Shown here one piece after another: positions 1-7,497 of a stretch of 64,000 bases of DNA. A program made the translations under genes and the position numbers. The DNA lies in contig NZ_LHPI01000017.1 of the NCBI RefSeq assembly GCF_001274785.1, positions 1 to 64,000 of the forward strand. The letters are read 5' to 3'. The stretch's first letter is position 1. Each line of letters begins with the position of its first letter. Source of the stretch: Vibrio hepatarius (lineage in GTDB: Bacteria > Pseudomonadota > Gammaproteobacteria > Enterobacterales > Vibrionaceae). The notes under the pieces were generated by a model. The model was not told the origin of the DNA. It was given only the letters and a program-made list of their open reading frames with translations, and did no database searches.

Positions 1-138
1 GTCTTTCGCTTCACCGCCGTATACTTTAGCAAGAGTAGTACAGATAGCTGCAGTTAGAGTTGTTTTACCGTGGTCAACGTGGCCGATAGTACCAACGTTT
101 ACGTGCGGTTTCGTACGTTCAAATTTTTCTTTAGACAT
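1..138 (-). CDS. tufB: Elongation factor Tu, N-terminal part (cut by window edge)
   Basis: EF-Tu is the GTPase that delivers aminoacyl-tRNA to the ribosome. Only the first 46 codons are present. The reading starts MSKEKFERTKPHVNVG and contains the G1 P-loop GHVDHGKTTL near residues 19-28. The start ATG (complement of 136-138) has an AGGGAC-like ribosome site just upstream. It is the last gene of a tRNA-tuf operon; four tRNAs lie upstream on the same strand, which is the arrangement of tufB rather than the ribosomal-operon copy tufA. The tufB name is inferred from this context, since the two copies normally encode nearly identical proteins. Confidence 0.95.
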   Translation of the reverse strand, partial: MSKEKFERTKPHVNVGTIGHVDHGKTTLTAAICTTLAKVYGGEAKD

Positions 139-274
139 GGGTTGTCCCTCTAGGTACGGATTTAGGTGGCTTTGATGACCACGCAACCAAAAGTATTGGT
201 ATTAAACTTACTCTCAAACACTAAACTTAGTTTAGTAAAAAGAAAGTATCAAAAGGAAAAGTTTGCTTGAGAGC

Positions 275-350
<76 letters not shown>

Positions 351-362
351 ACTCTAAATGAG

Positions 363-437
<75 letters not shown>

Positions 438-472
438 AACACGTAACTCTGTGAGCTATTTCCTAAAGAATA

Positions 473-557
<85 letters not shown>

Positions 558-593
558 AAATTTTTAAGCCATTCTAACTACTAAAGGAAAGAA

Positions 594-669
<76 letters not shown>

Positions 670-675
670 ATAAGT

Positions 676-711
676 GGTGCGCATTCTATTGAATGATTTT
701 CTAGCTTGCAA
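676..711 (-). promoter_or_regulatory. Stringent-type sigma-70 promoter of the tRNA-tufB operon
   Basis: On the minus strand a -35 TTGCAA (706-711) is separated by exactly 17 bp from a -10 TAGAAT (683-688), followed at once by a GCGC discriminator. A GC-rich discriminator is the established hallmark of stable-RNA promoters repressed by ppGpp. A/T runs just upstream (about 715-745) could act as an UP element. The elements are seen; strength and control are inferred. Confidence 0.75.
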
Positions 712-876
712 TAGCAAAACCGAAAAAAAATGGGTTTTTAACCAGTTTCTGTTTATTTGCTGAAAAATCGCTCAATTTAGTTGAGAAAAGCGCCTTAATA
801 TTGCGCTTGTCATTTGCATTCTGCGCTTGATATTGTATTTTCGCTGCTCTTATCGCGAAATCTGGTTAGGAAGACT

Positions 877-1800
877 ATGACACCATACCTCTCTTTTACT
901 CGTCAGCAATGGGCAGAGCTACGTAACTCTGTGCCGATGACGCTATCCGAAGAGGATTTGACCGAGCTTCAAGGGGTCAATGAGAACCTAACCATGGAAG
1001 AAGCGGTAGAGATTTACCTTCCTCTGGCTCGATTGTTGAACCTTTACGTGGCGGCAAGACAGAGCCGCAACTCGGTACTCAACAACTTTCTCGGTAACCA
1101 AGAGAGTGCTCCTCCCTTTATTATTGGTATCGCAGGAAGCGTCGCGGTAGGAAAAAGTACCACTGCGCGTCTGCTCAGAGCCCTACTCGCGCGTTGGGAA
1201 AACCATCAGAAAGTGGAACTAGTCACAACCGACGGTTTTCTTTACCCGAAAGAAGTGCTTAACGAACGCGGCATCATGCACCGCAAAGGCTTTCCTGAAT
1301 CATACGACATCAAACGTCTAGTCGAATTTGTCTCCGATGTGAAAGCGGGCAAACCCAATTTAACCGTGCCGATCTACTCACACATTACTTATGACATCAC
1401 CGAAGAAGTGAAGGTTGTCGATCGCCCAGACGTGCTGATCATCGAAGGCCTCAATGTACTGCAAAGTGGCATGGATTACCCGCACGACCCACATCGAGTG
1501 TTCGTTTCTGACTTCTTAGATTTTTCTCTCTACGTTGACGCCAGCAGCGACGTGATCGAAAACTGGTATGTCGAACGATTCTTAAAGTTCCGTCAAGGCG
1601 CATTTACTAAGCCTGGTTCCTACTTTAGCCACTACACTAAGCTAACGGAAAGCCAAGCGATTGAAAAAGCGCACGATATTTGGCAAACCATCAATGGTAT
1701 CAACCTGCACCAAAACATCTTGCCAACCAAAGGGCGTGCACAGTTAGTGCTGAAGAAGGGTTCGGACCATAAAGTCGAAGAGATTTTACTGAGAAAATAA
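877..1800 (+). CDS. coaA: Pantothenate kinase, type I
   Basis: CoaA phosphorylates pantothenate with ATP, the first committed step of coenzyme A synthesis, in the cytoplasm. The 307-residue product (about the usual 316) has a P-loop GSVAVGKST near residues 87-95 and the family N-terminus MTPYLSFTRQQW. An in-frame extension to 814 exists, but ATG 877 is preferred because AGGAAG sits just upstream (868-873) and homologues begin there. The gene diverges from the tRNA-tuf operon, an adjacency also found in Escherichia coli. CoA feedback inhibition is known for this type but cannot be read from the sequence alone. Confidence 0.96.
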   Translation: MTPYLSFTRQQWAELRNSVPMTLSEEDLTELQGVNENLTMEEAVEIYLPLARLLNLYVAARQSRNSVLNNFLGNQESAPPFIIGIAGSVAVGKSTTARLLRALLARWENHQKVELVTTDGFLYPKEVLNERGIMHRKGFPESYDIKRLVEFVSDVKAGKPNLTVPIYSHITYDITEEVKVVDRPDVLIIEGLNVLQSGMDYPHDPHRVFVSDFLDFSLYVDASSDVIENWYVERFLKFRQGAFTKPGSYFSHYTKLTESQAIEKAHDIWQTINGINLHQNILPTKGRAQLVLKKGSDHKVEEILLRK

Positions 1801-1806
1801 GATAGC

Positions 1807-1840
1807 TCGACTAGAGCTGGGAATACCGCACTCTAGTCGA
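1807..1840. repeat. 10-bp perfect inverted repeat after coaA
   Basis: Arms TCGACTAGAG (1807-1816) and CTCTAGTCGA (1831-1840) flank a 14-nt loop between the convergent genes coaA and the DUF805 gene. There is no run of T on either side, so it is not a standard intrinsic terminator, although its place suggests a role in RNA 3'-end formation or stability. Confidence 0.55.
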
Positions 1841-1853
1841 AAATAGGTAAGAT

Positions 1854-2282
1854 TTATTCGGGTTCAGGGCCGAACTGGTTGTCTCCGTCTGTCCCTTTCA
1901 GGAATCCACACTCAACCAATATCCACACTCCACAAATGACCGCTGTAAGCGAACTAATCACCTGTAATGTTGAAGGTTGCGCTGCTTGACTTGGGTCTGC
2001 AGCAATTGGCATCGTCATACGGCCAATCACCAAAGGCACGTTGAGTAACAACCACCAACTGGTCTTATTGCGGTCATGCCAGCGTTTGGCCGTAATCGCT
2101 AAATCCGGAATCAGAATGACCAACAGGAACACAGGCAGGATCAGATGTGCCAACGCTGGGAACAGTACATTCATCCCCTGGGCAAACCCCACGATCAAAC
2201 AGTAATAAATAACATTCCAAATCCAGTAAGTTTTACGCCCTATCCGGCCTTGAAATGAAAACAGCAGTTCTTTAATCGACAT
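1854..2282 (-). CDS. DUF805 family small inner-membrane protein
   Basis: The 142-residue protein opens with SIKELLFSFQGRIGRKTYW, the phenylalanine/glycine/arginine start typical of DUF805, followed by about four hydrophobic segments (near 22-42, 46-62, 75-92 and 108-126). A lysine/arginine-rich stretch AITAKRWHDRNK, around residues 62-73, lies between segments, as in other members. The biochemical role of DUF805 is unknown. It lies 35 nt downstream of the tautomerase gene on the same strand, so the two are probably co-transcribed. No link between their functions is established. Confidence 0.8.
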   Translation of the reverse strand: MSIKELLFSFQGRIGRKTYWIWNVIYYCLIVGFAQGMNVLFPALAHLILPVFLLVILIPDLAITAKRWHDRNKTSWWLLLNVPLVIGRMTMPIAADPSQAAQPSTLQVISSLTAVICGVWILVECGFLKGTDGDNQFGPEPE

Positions 2283-2317
2283 TTTATTACCTAAAAATCA
2301 GAAATATACAAAGAAAA

Positions 2318-2665
2318 CTAGTTAATCACCTTTTGAAAGCACTCTCTGTCCATATCTCTTACGTTGACCGTCAAGCTGCGGATATGGCTGGCTTGCCCTT
2401 GCAGCTCCGCCATCAACTGACGAGATAACTCTCTTTTCTGCTCTGGAGTACGGCCATCGAGTAGTTCAAAACTGATATGGATAAAGTCTACACTATTTCC
2501 CTCATCACCAATCAGCCAGTCGTGGCAACGCAATGCTCGAGACTTCACTGAACCAACATCAAACAGCCCGCTGAGCAGCGCAACTTGATGTAAGTCTTCC
2601 AGCAATCCTTGAACATTAACGCGCTCATCTACCGAGCTAGAGTATTCCATTACTAAATTTGGCAT
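2318..2665 (-). CDS. 5-carboxymethyl-2-hydroxymuconate isomerase family protein (tautomerase)
   Basis: The product is 115 residues and resembles CHMI, the homoprotocatechuate-pathway isomerase of the tautomerase superfamily. The start is set at the second ATG (2663-2665) because this gives MPNLVMEYS: the exposed proline after Met removal is the catalytic base of the family. The upstream ATG at 2677 would bury that proline. None of the other hpa catabolic genes is near, so the true substrate is uncertain. Family assignment is by recognisable sequence; the reaction is inferred. Confidence 0.75.
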   Translation of the reverse strand: MPNLVMEYSSSVDERVNVQGLLEDLHQVALLSGLFDVGSVKSRALRCHDWLIGDEGNSVDFIHISFELLDGRTPEQKRELSRQLMAELQGQASHIRSLTVNVRDMDRECFQKVIN

Positions 2666-2950
2666 CGTTATCCTCAAATGTAAGAGAGTTTCAACATGGA
2701 TGATTCACAGTTGAGCCACTATTATCAATTTCTACACAGATTTCCGAGTCAGTTACCGCTATTCTGCTTATGAGATCACTGAACTGGTCACGACAAGGCG
2801 AGATTGGTGTGAGTGACAGATCCAACCAATGGCTGAGATCCGGTTAAGACATGATACTAGTCATGATCTGGCTTATTTAATCTGTTATATTCCTACGAAG
2901 ATTTTTTACATTAATACACTTTTTACATTAAAGATAAGGGAGATATTCCT
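2666..2950 (+). promoter_or_regulatory. tpiA upstream region with extended -10, inverted and direct repeats
   Basis: This 285-bp spacer separates the divergent tautomerase gene and tpiA and contains no convincing gene. An extended -10 TGT-TATATT lies at 2883-2891. Where the -35 would be sits an interrupted inverted repeat (AGATC 2836-2840 with GATCT 2865-2869, and CATGA 2850-2854 with TCATG 2861-2865). Downstream a 12-bp direct repeat TTTTTACATTAA occurs at 2903-2914 and 2920-2931. The ribosome site AGGGAGA is just before the tpiA ATG. Protein partners are unknown. Confidence 0.45.
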
Positions 2951-3721
2951 ATGCGTCGTCCTGTAGTGATGGGTAACTGGAAACTTAATGGCAGCAAAGC
3001 AATGGTAAAAGAGCTGCTAACTGGTATTAACGCTGAGCTTGAAGGCGTTGAAGGTGTAGACGTAGCAGTAGCTCCACCAGCGCTATACATCGACCTAGCT
3101 GAGCGTGTAATCGCAGAAGGCGGTAACAAGGTAATTCTAGGTGCGCAAAACACTGACCTAAACAACAGCGGTGCGTTCACTGGTGACATGTCTCCTGAGA
3201 TGTTAAAAGACTTCGGTGCAACTCACATCATCATCGGTCACTCTGAGCGTCGTGAATACCACAACGAATCAGACGAGTTCGTGGCTAAGAAATTCGCTTT
3301 CCTAAAAGAGAACGGCCTGAAGCCAGTTTTCTGTATTGGTGAATCTGAAGCTCAGAACGAAGCAGGCGAAACTGAAGCAGTTTGTGCACGTCAAATCAAC
3401 GCAGTTATCGACGCTTACGGTGTTGAAGCGCTAAACGGCGCGATCATCGCTTACGAACCAATCTGGGCTATCGGTACTGGTAAAGCAGCAACAGCTGAAG
3501 ATGCACAACGCATCCACGCTTCTATCCGCGCAATGATTGCAGCGAAAGATGCAGCAGTTGCAGAGCAAGTAATCATCCAGTACGGCGGCAGCGTTAAACC
3601 AGAAAACGCAGAAGCATACTTCGCACAACCAGACATCGATGGTGCTCTAGTTGGCGGTGCATCTCTAGATGCGAAAAGCTTTGTTGCAATCGCGAAAGCA
3701 GCAGCAAAAGCAAAAGCTTAA
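2951..3721 (+). CDS. tpiA: Triosephosphate isomerase
   Basis: TpiA interconverts dihydroxyacetone phosphate and glyceraldehyde 3-phosphate in glycolysis and gluconeogenesis. The 256-residue product has the family length. Catalytic residues are visible: Lys11 in GNWKLNG, His97 in IIGHSER, Glu169 in AYEPIWAIGTG (the base and flexible loop 6), and the phosphate-binding GGSVKPEN and GALVGGASL near the C-terminus. The start has a strong AAGGGAG ribosome site. Codon choice is strongly biased, as expected of a highly expressed gene. A perfect terminator follows. Confidence 0.98.
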   Translation: MRRPVVMGNWKLNGSKAMVKELLTGINAELEGVEGVDVAVAPPALYIDLAERVIAEGGNKVILGAQNTDLNNSGAFTGDMSPEMLKDFGATHIIIGHSERREYHNESDEFVAKKFAFLKENGLKPVFCIGESEAQNEAGETEAVCARQINAVIDAYGVEALNGAIIAYEPIWAIGTGKAATAEDAQRIHASIRAMIAAKDAAVAEQVIIQYGGSVKPENAEAYFAQPDIDGALVGGASLDAKSFVAIAKAAAKAKA

Positions 3722-3740
3722 TTTTAAGCTAATTTCTCTA

Positions 3741-3765
3741 AGGCCAGCGAATGCTGGCCTTTTTT
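3741..3765 (+). terminator. Intrinsic terminator of tpiA
   Basis: Stem AGGCCAGC/GCTGGCCT with loop GAAT, followed by a run of five T. Confidence 0.92.
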
Positions 3766-3824
3766 GTATCTACTGAGCGAATCAAGTATGCTACGTTTTT
3801 CTTCCGCTAGAGTAGCTATTCGCA

Positions 3825-5171
3825 ATGCAGGATAAGCACGGCCTGTTAACGGGCTCCATCCCCCAAGTACTGCGTCAAATGACGGTGCCGATGATCTTCG
3901 GCCTAGTTGCGATTTTGATGTTCAACCTAGTGGATACCTTCTTTATCTCTTTGCTTGGCACACAAGCTCTCGCCGCGATCAGTTACACCTTTCCAGTAAC
4001 CTTTGCCGTAAACTGCATCACCATGGGGATTGGCATTGGCCTATCAACCAACATCGGCCGATTGCTCGGTCAAGGCGAAGCACAAGACGCCGCCCGCTTT
4101 TCAACTCATGGATTGATCCTCGCCGTTGCTCTAGTTGCCACCACCTGTGTGATCGGTATCAGCACCATCGAACCCTTATTTCTTTTACTAGGCGCGGAAC
4201 GAGAGCTTATCCCATTGATTCATCAGTACATGCAGATTTGGTATCTCACCATTCCGCTGCTGGTTATTCCGATGGCAGGAAACAGTGCGATTCGCGCCAC
4301 AGGCGATACAAAAACACCCGCCAAGATCATGATGCTGGCGGGCTTAATCAACGGCGTACTCGACCCATTGCTGATCTTTGGTATCGGACCATTCCCTGAG
4401 CTGGGTATTCAAGGTGCCGCGATCGCCAGTGCATTCAGTTGGTTTGGCGCATTATGCGGATCGTTATACGTGTTAGTGAAACGCGAAAAGCTGCTCGCAT
4501 TGCCATATTTTCCAAGCCTATTATCCGACTGGCGCTTAATCTTGAAAATCGGTACCCCAGCAGCGATGTCGAATGCGATGAACCCGATTTCAGGTGCGAT
4601 TCTGATGATGATGCTATCGAGCCACGGTACGGCAGCGGTTGCGACCTACGGCGCCGCTCAGCGTATTGAATCGATACTGATCTTGGTCCTCATGTCTCTA
4701 ACGTCAGCTCTGACGCCTTTTATCGCGCAAAACATCGGTGCAAATAACCCTGACCGCAGTTTCGCCGGACTGTTCCTAAGCATCCGCTTCTCGGTTGTGT
4801 TTCAGCTCGGTATTTTTGTCATGATGGTACCGCTCAGCATCCCTCTTGCGGCGCTGTTCTCTCAGGAGCAAGAAGTTAAAGATCTGCTTTGGCATTATTT
4901 GTTGGTGGTGCCGTTTAGCTATGGCTTCCAAGGGATTGTGATGATGCTGATCGCCGGATTGAACGCGTTGCACCAACCACTGCGCGCGTTCCAATGGAGC
5001 TTTATGCGCTTGTTCGTGTTTACCCTGCCGGGCGCTTGGGTAGGCAGCTTAGTGTATGACATTGAAGGGTTATTTATCGGTATTGCGGTAGGTAATATTG
5101 TCGGCGGTGTGCTCGGCTACCTATATGCGTTGAAGCTCCGAAAAGAGTACGTCGCGATCCCTGTTTCTTAA
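3825..5171 (+). CDS. MATE family multidrug/Na+ efflux transporter
   Basis: The 448-residue protein has about twelve hydrophobic segments arranged as two similar six-helix halves, the MATE fold. Recognisable family sequences include the first-helix region PMIFGLVAILMFNLVDTFFI with the acidic residue, and IRATGDTKTP near residues 157-166. Members expel cationic drugs or dyes in exchange for Na+ or H+ across the inner membrane; Vibrio species carry several, including VmrA and VcrM types. Which paralogue this is cannot be settled here. It stands alone between tpiA and the convergent rraA and shares a bidirectional terminator with rraA. Confidence 0.88.
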   Translation: MQDKHGLLTGSIPQVLRQMTVPMIFGLVAILMFNLVDTFFISLLGTQALAAISYTFPVTFAVNCITMGIGIGLSTNIGRLLGQGEAQDAARFSTHGLILAVALVATTCVIGISTIEPLFLLLGAERELIPLIHQYMQIWYLTIPLLVIPMAGNSAIRATGDTKTPAKIMMLAGLINGVLDPLLIFGIGPFPELGIQGAAIASAFSWFGALCGSLYVLVKREKLLALPYFPSLLSDWRLILKIGTPAAMSNAMNPISGAILMMMLSSHGTAAVATYGAAQRIESILILVLMSLTSALTPFIAQNIGANNPDRSFAGLFLSIRFSVVFQLGIFVMMVPLSIPLAALFSQEQEVKDLLWHYLLVVPFSYGFQGIVMMLIAGLNALHQPLRAFQWSFMRLFVFTLPGAWVGSLVYDIEGLFIGIAVGNIVGGVLGYLYALKLRKEYVAIPVS

Positions 5172-5179
5172 CGCACAAA

Positions 5180-5205
5180 AAAACCGGCCTAACGCCGGTT
5201 TTCAT
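5180..5205. terminator. Bidirectional terminator between the MATE gene and rraA
   Basis: Stem AAAACCGGC/GCCGGTTTT (5180-5188 and 5194-5202) with loop CTAAC; A and T runs on opposite sides serve both convergent genes. Confidence 0.9.
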
Positions 5206-5216
5206 TTATTCGTTAA

Positions 5217-5735
5217 CTAGTCATTGACGACTTCATCGTCTTCAACTTCTAGCACCACATCCAGTGGTTCTTGGGAAAGAATCACTCCGGTATTATCTGC
5301 GTAGAGGTAATCTTCTGGTAGGAAAGTCACACCGCCAAAGTTGACTGGAATATCTACTTCGCCAATACCTTGTGAGCTGGCACCAACCGGAATAGAAGCT
5401 AATGCCTGAATACCGATGCTCATGTCTTCAAGCTCATCGACTTCACGCACACAGCCGTATACTACGATACCTTCCCAGTCGTTTTCTTCCGCTAATGATG
5501 CAAGCTCTGCGTCAATCAACGCACGGCGAAGAGAACCGCCACCGTCGATCAGCAGCACTCGCCCCAGACCGTCTTGTTCGAGAATCTCGCGGATGACACC
5601 GTTGTCTTCGAAACACTTAACCGTTGTAACTTGTCCAGCAAATGAGGCACAGCCACCGAAGTTACTGAACATTGGCTCAACAACATCTACTTGTTCAGAG
5701 TAAATATCGCATAAGGCAGACGTATTGTATTCCAT
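5217..5735 (-). CDS. rraA: Regulator of ribonuclease E activity A
   Basis: RraA binds the C-terminal scaffold of RNase E and lowers mRNA decay; the fold is a ring-shaped trimer once misannotated as a MenG methyltransferase. The 172-residue product starts MEYNTSALCDIY and contains the family stretches SNFGGC, LIDGGGSLRRALID and NFGGVTF. The start at 5735 is chosen over the in-frame ATG at 5750 because GGAAGGA lies just upstream of it and homologues begin there. The gene follows menA on the same strand with a 124-bp gap holding its own promoter. The acidic C-terminal tail (VEDDEVVND) is visible. Confidence 0.93.
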   Translation of the reverse strand: MEYNTSALCDIYSEQVDVVEPMFSNFGGCASFAGQVTTVKCFEDNGVIREILEQDGLGRVLLIDGGGSLRRALIDAELASLAEENDWEGIVVYGCVREVDELEDMSIGIQALASIPVGASSQGIGEVDIPVNFGGVTFLPEDYLYADNTGVILSQEPLDVVLEVEDDEVVND

Positions 5736-5769
5736 CGTGTTCCTTCCCATAACGTTCGTATCTCCATCG

Positions 5770-5801
5770 AGTATATAGGGTCACTAAGTCATTGCAATGA
5801 C
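5770..5801 (-). promoter_or_regulatory. rraA promoter overlapped by a 14-bp palindrome
   Basis: On the minus strand a -35 TTGCAA (5792-5797) and -10 TATACT (5770-5775) are separated by 16 bp. A perfect palindrome GTCATTGCAATGAC (5788-5801) covers the -35 box, a position suited to an operator. The regulator is unknown. In E. coli rraA has its own promoter reported to respond to the general stress sigma factor. Confidence 0.5.
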
Positions 5802-5859
5802 AACTATCACCTAACTAAGCTCGAAACGTCTTTCCGGTGATTTTAGTCACGAAAGCCGC

Positions 5860-6780
5860 TTAAACCCGTATCAATGTTTGGACGATAACCACACCAGCAA
5901 ACAATAGGTTAGTCACCAAAGAGCACTTCACTATCACTGGTAACATAGGCGCAATCTGCGCAGGTTGCTCGGCAAGCCACACCGCTTTGCCGTGTTTATA
6001 AGTGATAAATACGCTCAAAAGAAAAGGCAGGCTGACCCACCACGGCCCCGGTTGCAGCAGCAAGTAAGAGGCAAATACCGCAATCGCAGATACCAGCAGG
6101 ATTGAGTGATACTGCTTAGCGCGTTTTTGTCCTAAACGCACCGCGACCGTGCGCTTCCCGCACTCTTCATCGTTCTCGATATCACGCATGTTGTTGATGT
6201 TGAGAACCGCAACAGCCAACAACCCACAACCAATAGCAGGTAGCGTTAATAACGGCGCCACCATACCAGTATGTAAGAAGTATGTGCCCGCAACACCGAG
6301 CAGACCAAAGAAGATAAATACCGACACGTCACCTAAACCGACGTAGCCGTACGGCTTGTTACCTACGGTGTAAGCAATCGCAGCGATGATCGCCAACACA
6401 CCCAAACCGATAAAAGCCAAAATACTATTTAACGAATCAAGCGCGTAGAACACCAACGTCAAACCGGCGATCATAGTGAAAACCACGTTAATGATGATCG
6501 CTTGCTTCATATTCTCTAAAGAAACACTCCCCGATTGAATCGCGCGTAGCGGACCAAGTCGTTTCTCGTTATCGGTGCCTTTTACTGCGTCACCATAATC
6601 GTTGGCAAGATTGGACAGAATTTGCAGCAGCGTCGCAGTCACAAATGCCAGCACGGCAACTGCTAAAGAGAATTGGTGTGTAGAGTACGCCAACACACTC
6701 CCGGTCAAAATGGACACGAGGGCCAGCGGTAGTGTTTTTGGTCGTGCGGCATCAAGCCAGATTCTTAAAGACTGTTTCAT
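5860..6780 (-). CDS. menA: 1,4-dihydroxy-2-naphthoate octaprenyltransferase
   Basis: MenA attaches the polyprenyl chain to 1,4-dihydroxy-2-naphthoate, giving demethylmenaquinone for anaerobic respiration, which fits the fumarate reductase operon in this window. The product (about 306 residues) is a UbiA-type membrane protein with roughly eight or nine helices. The Mg-diphosphate motif NLANDYGDAVKGTD lies near residues 57-70 and a second acidic motif, NNMRDIENDEECGKRT, near 195-210. ATG 6780 (MKQSLRIWLDAARPK) is preferred; ATG 6786 and TTG 6807 are in-frame alternatives with no better ribosome site. Confidence 0.93.
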   Translation of the reverse strand: MKQSLRIWLDAARPKTLPLALVSILTGSVLAYSTHQFSLAVAVLAFVTATLLQILSNLANDYGDAVKGTDNEKRLGPLRAIQSGSVSLENMKQAIIINVVFTMIAGLTLVFYALDSLNSILAFIGLGVLAIIAAIAYTVGNKPYGYVGLGDVSVFIFFGLLGVAGTYFLHTGMVAPLLTLPAIGCGLLAVAVLNINNMRDIENDEECGKRTVAVRLGQKRAKQYHSILLVSAIAVFASYLLLQPGPWWVSLPFLLSVFITYKHGKAVWLAEQPAQIAPMLPVIVKCSLVTNLLFAGVVIVQTLIRV

Positions 6781-6847
6781 GGGCATCAGTTTAACCACAT
6801 AGTACAAGACAAGAATTGTGGCACATCAAATGCCAGACTGAAAAACA

Positions 6848-6873
6848 AAAAAGGTCACCGAAGTGACCTTTTT
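6848..6873 (-). terminator. Intrinsic terminator of efp
   Basis: Stem AAAAAGGTCAC/GTGACCTTTTT with loop CGAA (6859-6862), giving a T run on the minus strand 25 bp after the efp stop. Confidence 0.9.
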
Positions 6874-6897
6874 ACAAAAACTTTATCGAAGTAGTGC

Positions 6898-7464
6898 TTA
6901 CTTCACACGACCAACGTATTCGCCAGAACGTGTGTCTACTTTAATAACTTCACCGATTGAGATGAACAGAGGAACACGTACAACCGCGCCAGTTGATAGT
7001 GTTGCTGGTTTACCACCCGTACCTTGAGTGTCACCTTTTAGACCTGGGTCTGTGTCTGTTACTTCTAGCTCAACGAAGTTTGGTGGAGTTACAACGATTG
7101 GGTTACCGTTCCATAGAGTCAGCATGCACTTGTCGTTCTCTACTAACCACTTCGCGTTCTCACCTACCGCTTTAAGGTCTGCAGCGATTTGCTCGAATGT
7201 TTCGCTGTTCATGAAGTGGTAGAATTCACCGTCGTTGTATAGGTAATCTAGGTCGATATCCATTACGTCTGCCACTTCTACAGTGTCGCCAGACTTGAAT
7301 GTTTTCTCTAGAACTTTACCTGAAAGCAGTTTACGGATCTTAACGCGGTTGAATGCCTGACCTTTGCCCGGTTTCACATACTCGTTTTCGAGAATGACAC
7401 ACGGCTCATTATCAAGCATAATTTTAAGACCGCCTTTGAATTCATTCGTGCTAACAGTAGCCAT
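6898..7464 (-). CDS. efp: Translation elongation factor P
   Basis: EF-P rescues ribosomes stalled on polyproline. The 188-residue product has the three-domain layout of the family: a KOW-like N-domain, then two OB domains. The lysine that receives the beta-lysyl modification is Lys34 in VKPGKGQAF. The pocket around it is intact, so this is the EpmA/EpmB-modified type. The modifying aminomutase gene epmB starts only 33 bp away on the other strand, and the ligase gene epmA is at 47.6 kb. The ATG is preceded by AGAGGAAA. Confidence 0.97.
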   Translation of the reverse strand: MATVSTNEFKGGLKIMLDNEPCVILENEYVKPGKGQAFNRVKIRKLLSGKVLEKTFKSGDTVEVADVMDIDLDYLYNDGEFYHFMNSETFEQIAADLKAVGENAKWLVENDKCMLTLWNGNPIVVTPPNFVELEVTDTDPGLKGDTQGTGGKPATLSTGAVVRVPLFISIGEVIKVDTRSGEYVGRVK

Positions 7465-7497
7465 TTTTTCCTCTTACCATTCTTCGAGTTTAAATTA
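7465..7497. promoter_or_regulatory. 33-bp divergent spacer between efp and epmB
   Basis: Only 33 bp lie between the two start codons, too short for two full face-to-face promoters. At least one promoter must lie inside the neighbouring coding sequence. An AGAGG ribosome site for efp is inside the spacer. Confidence 0.6.

Noticed and set aside
814..876. N-terminal extension of coaA
   Set aside because: ATG 877 has the ribosome site and matches the family N-terminus.
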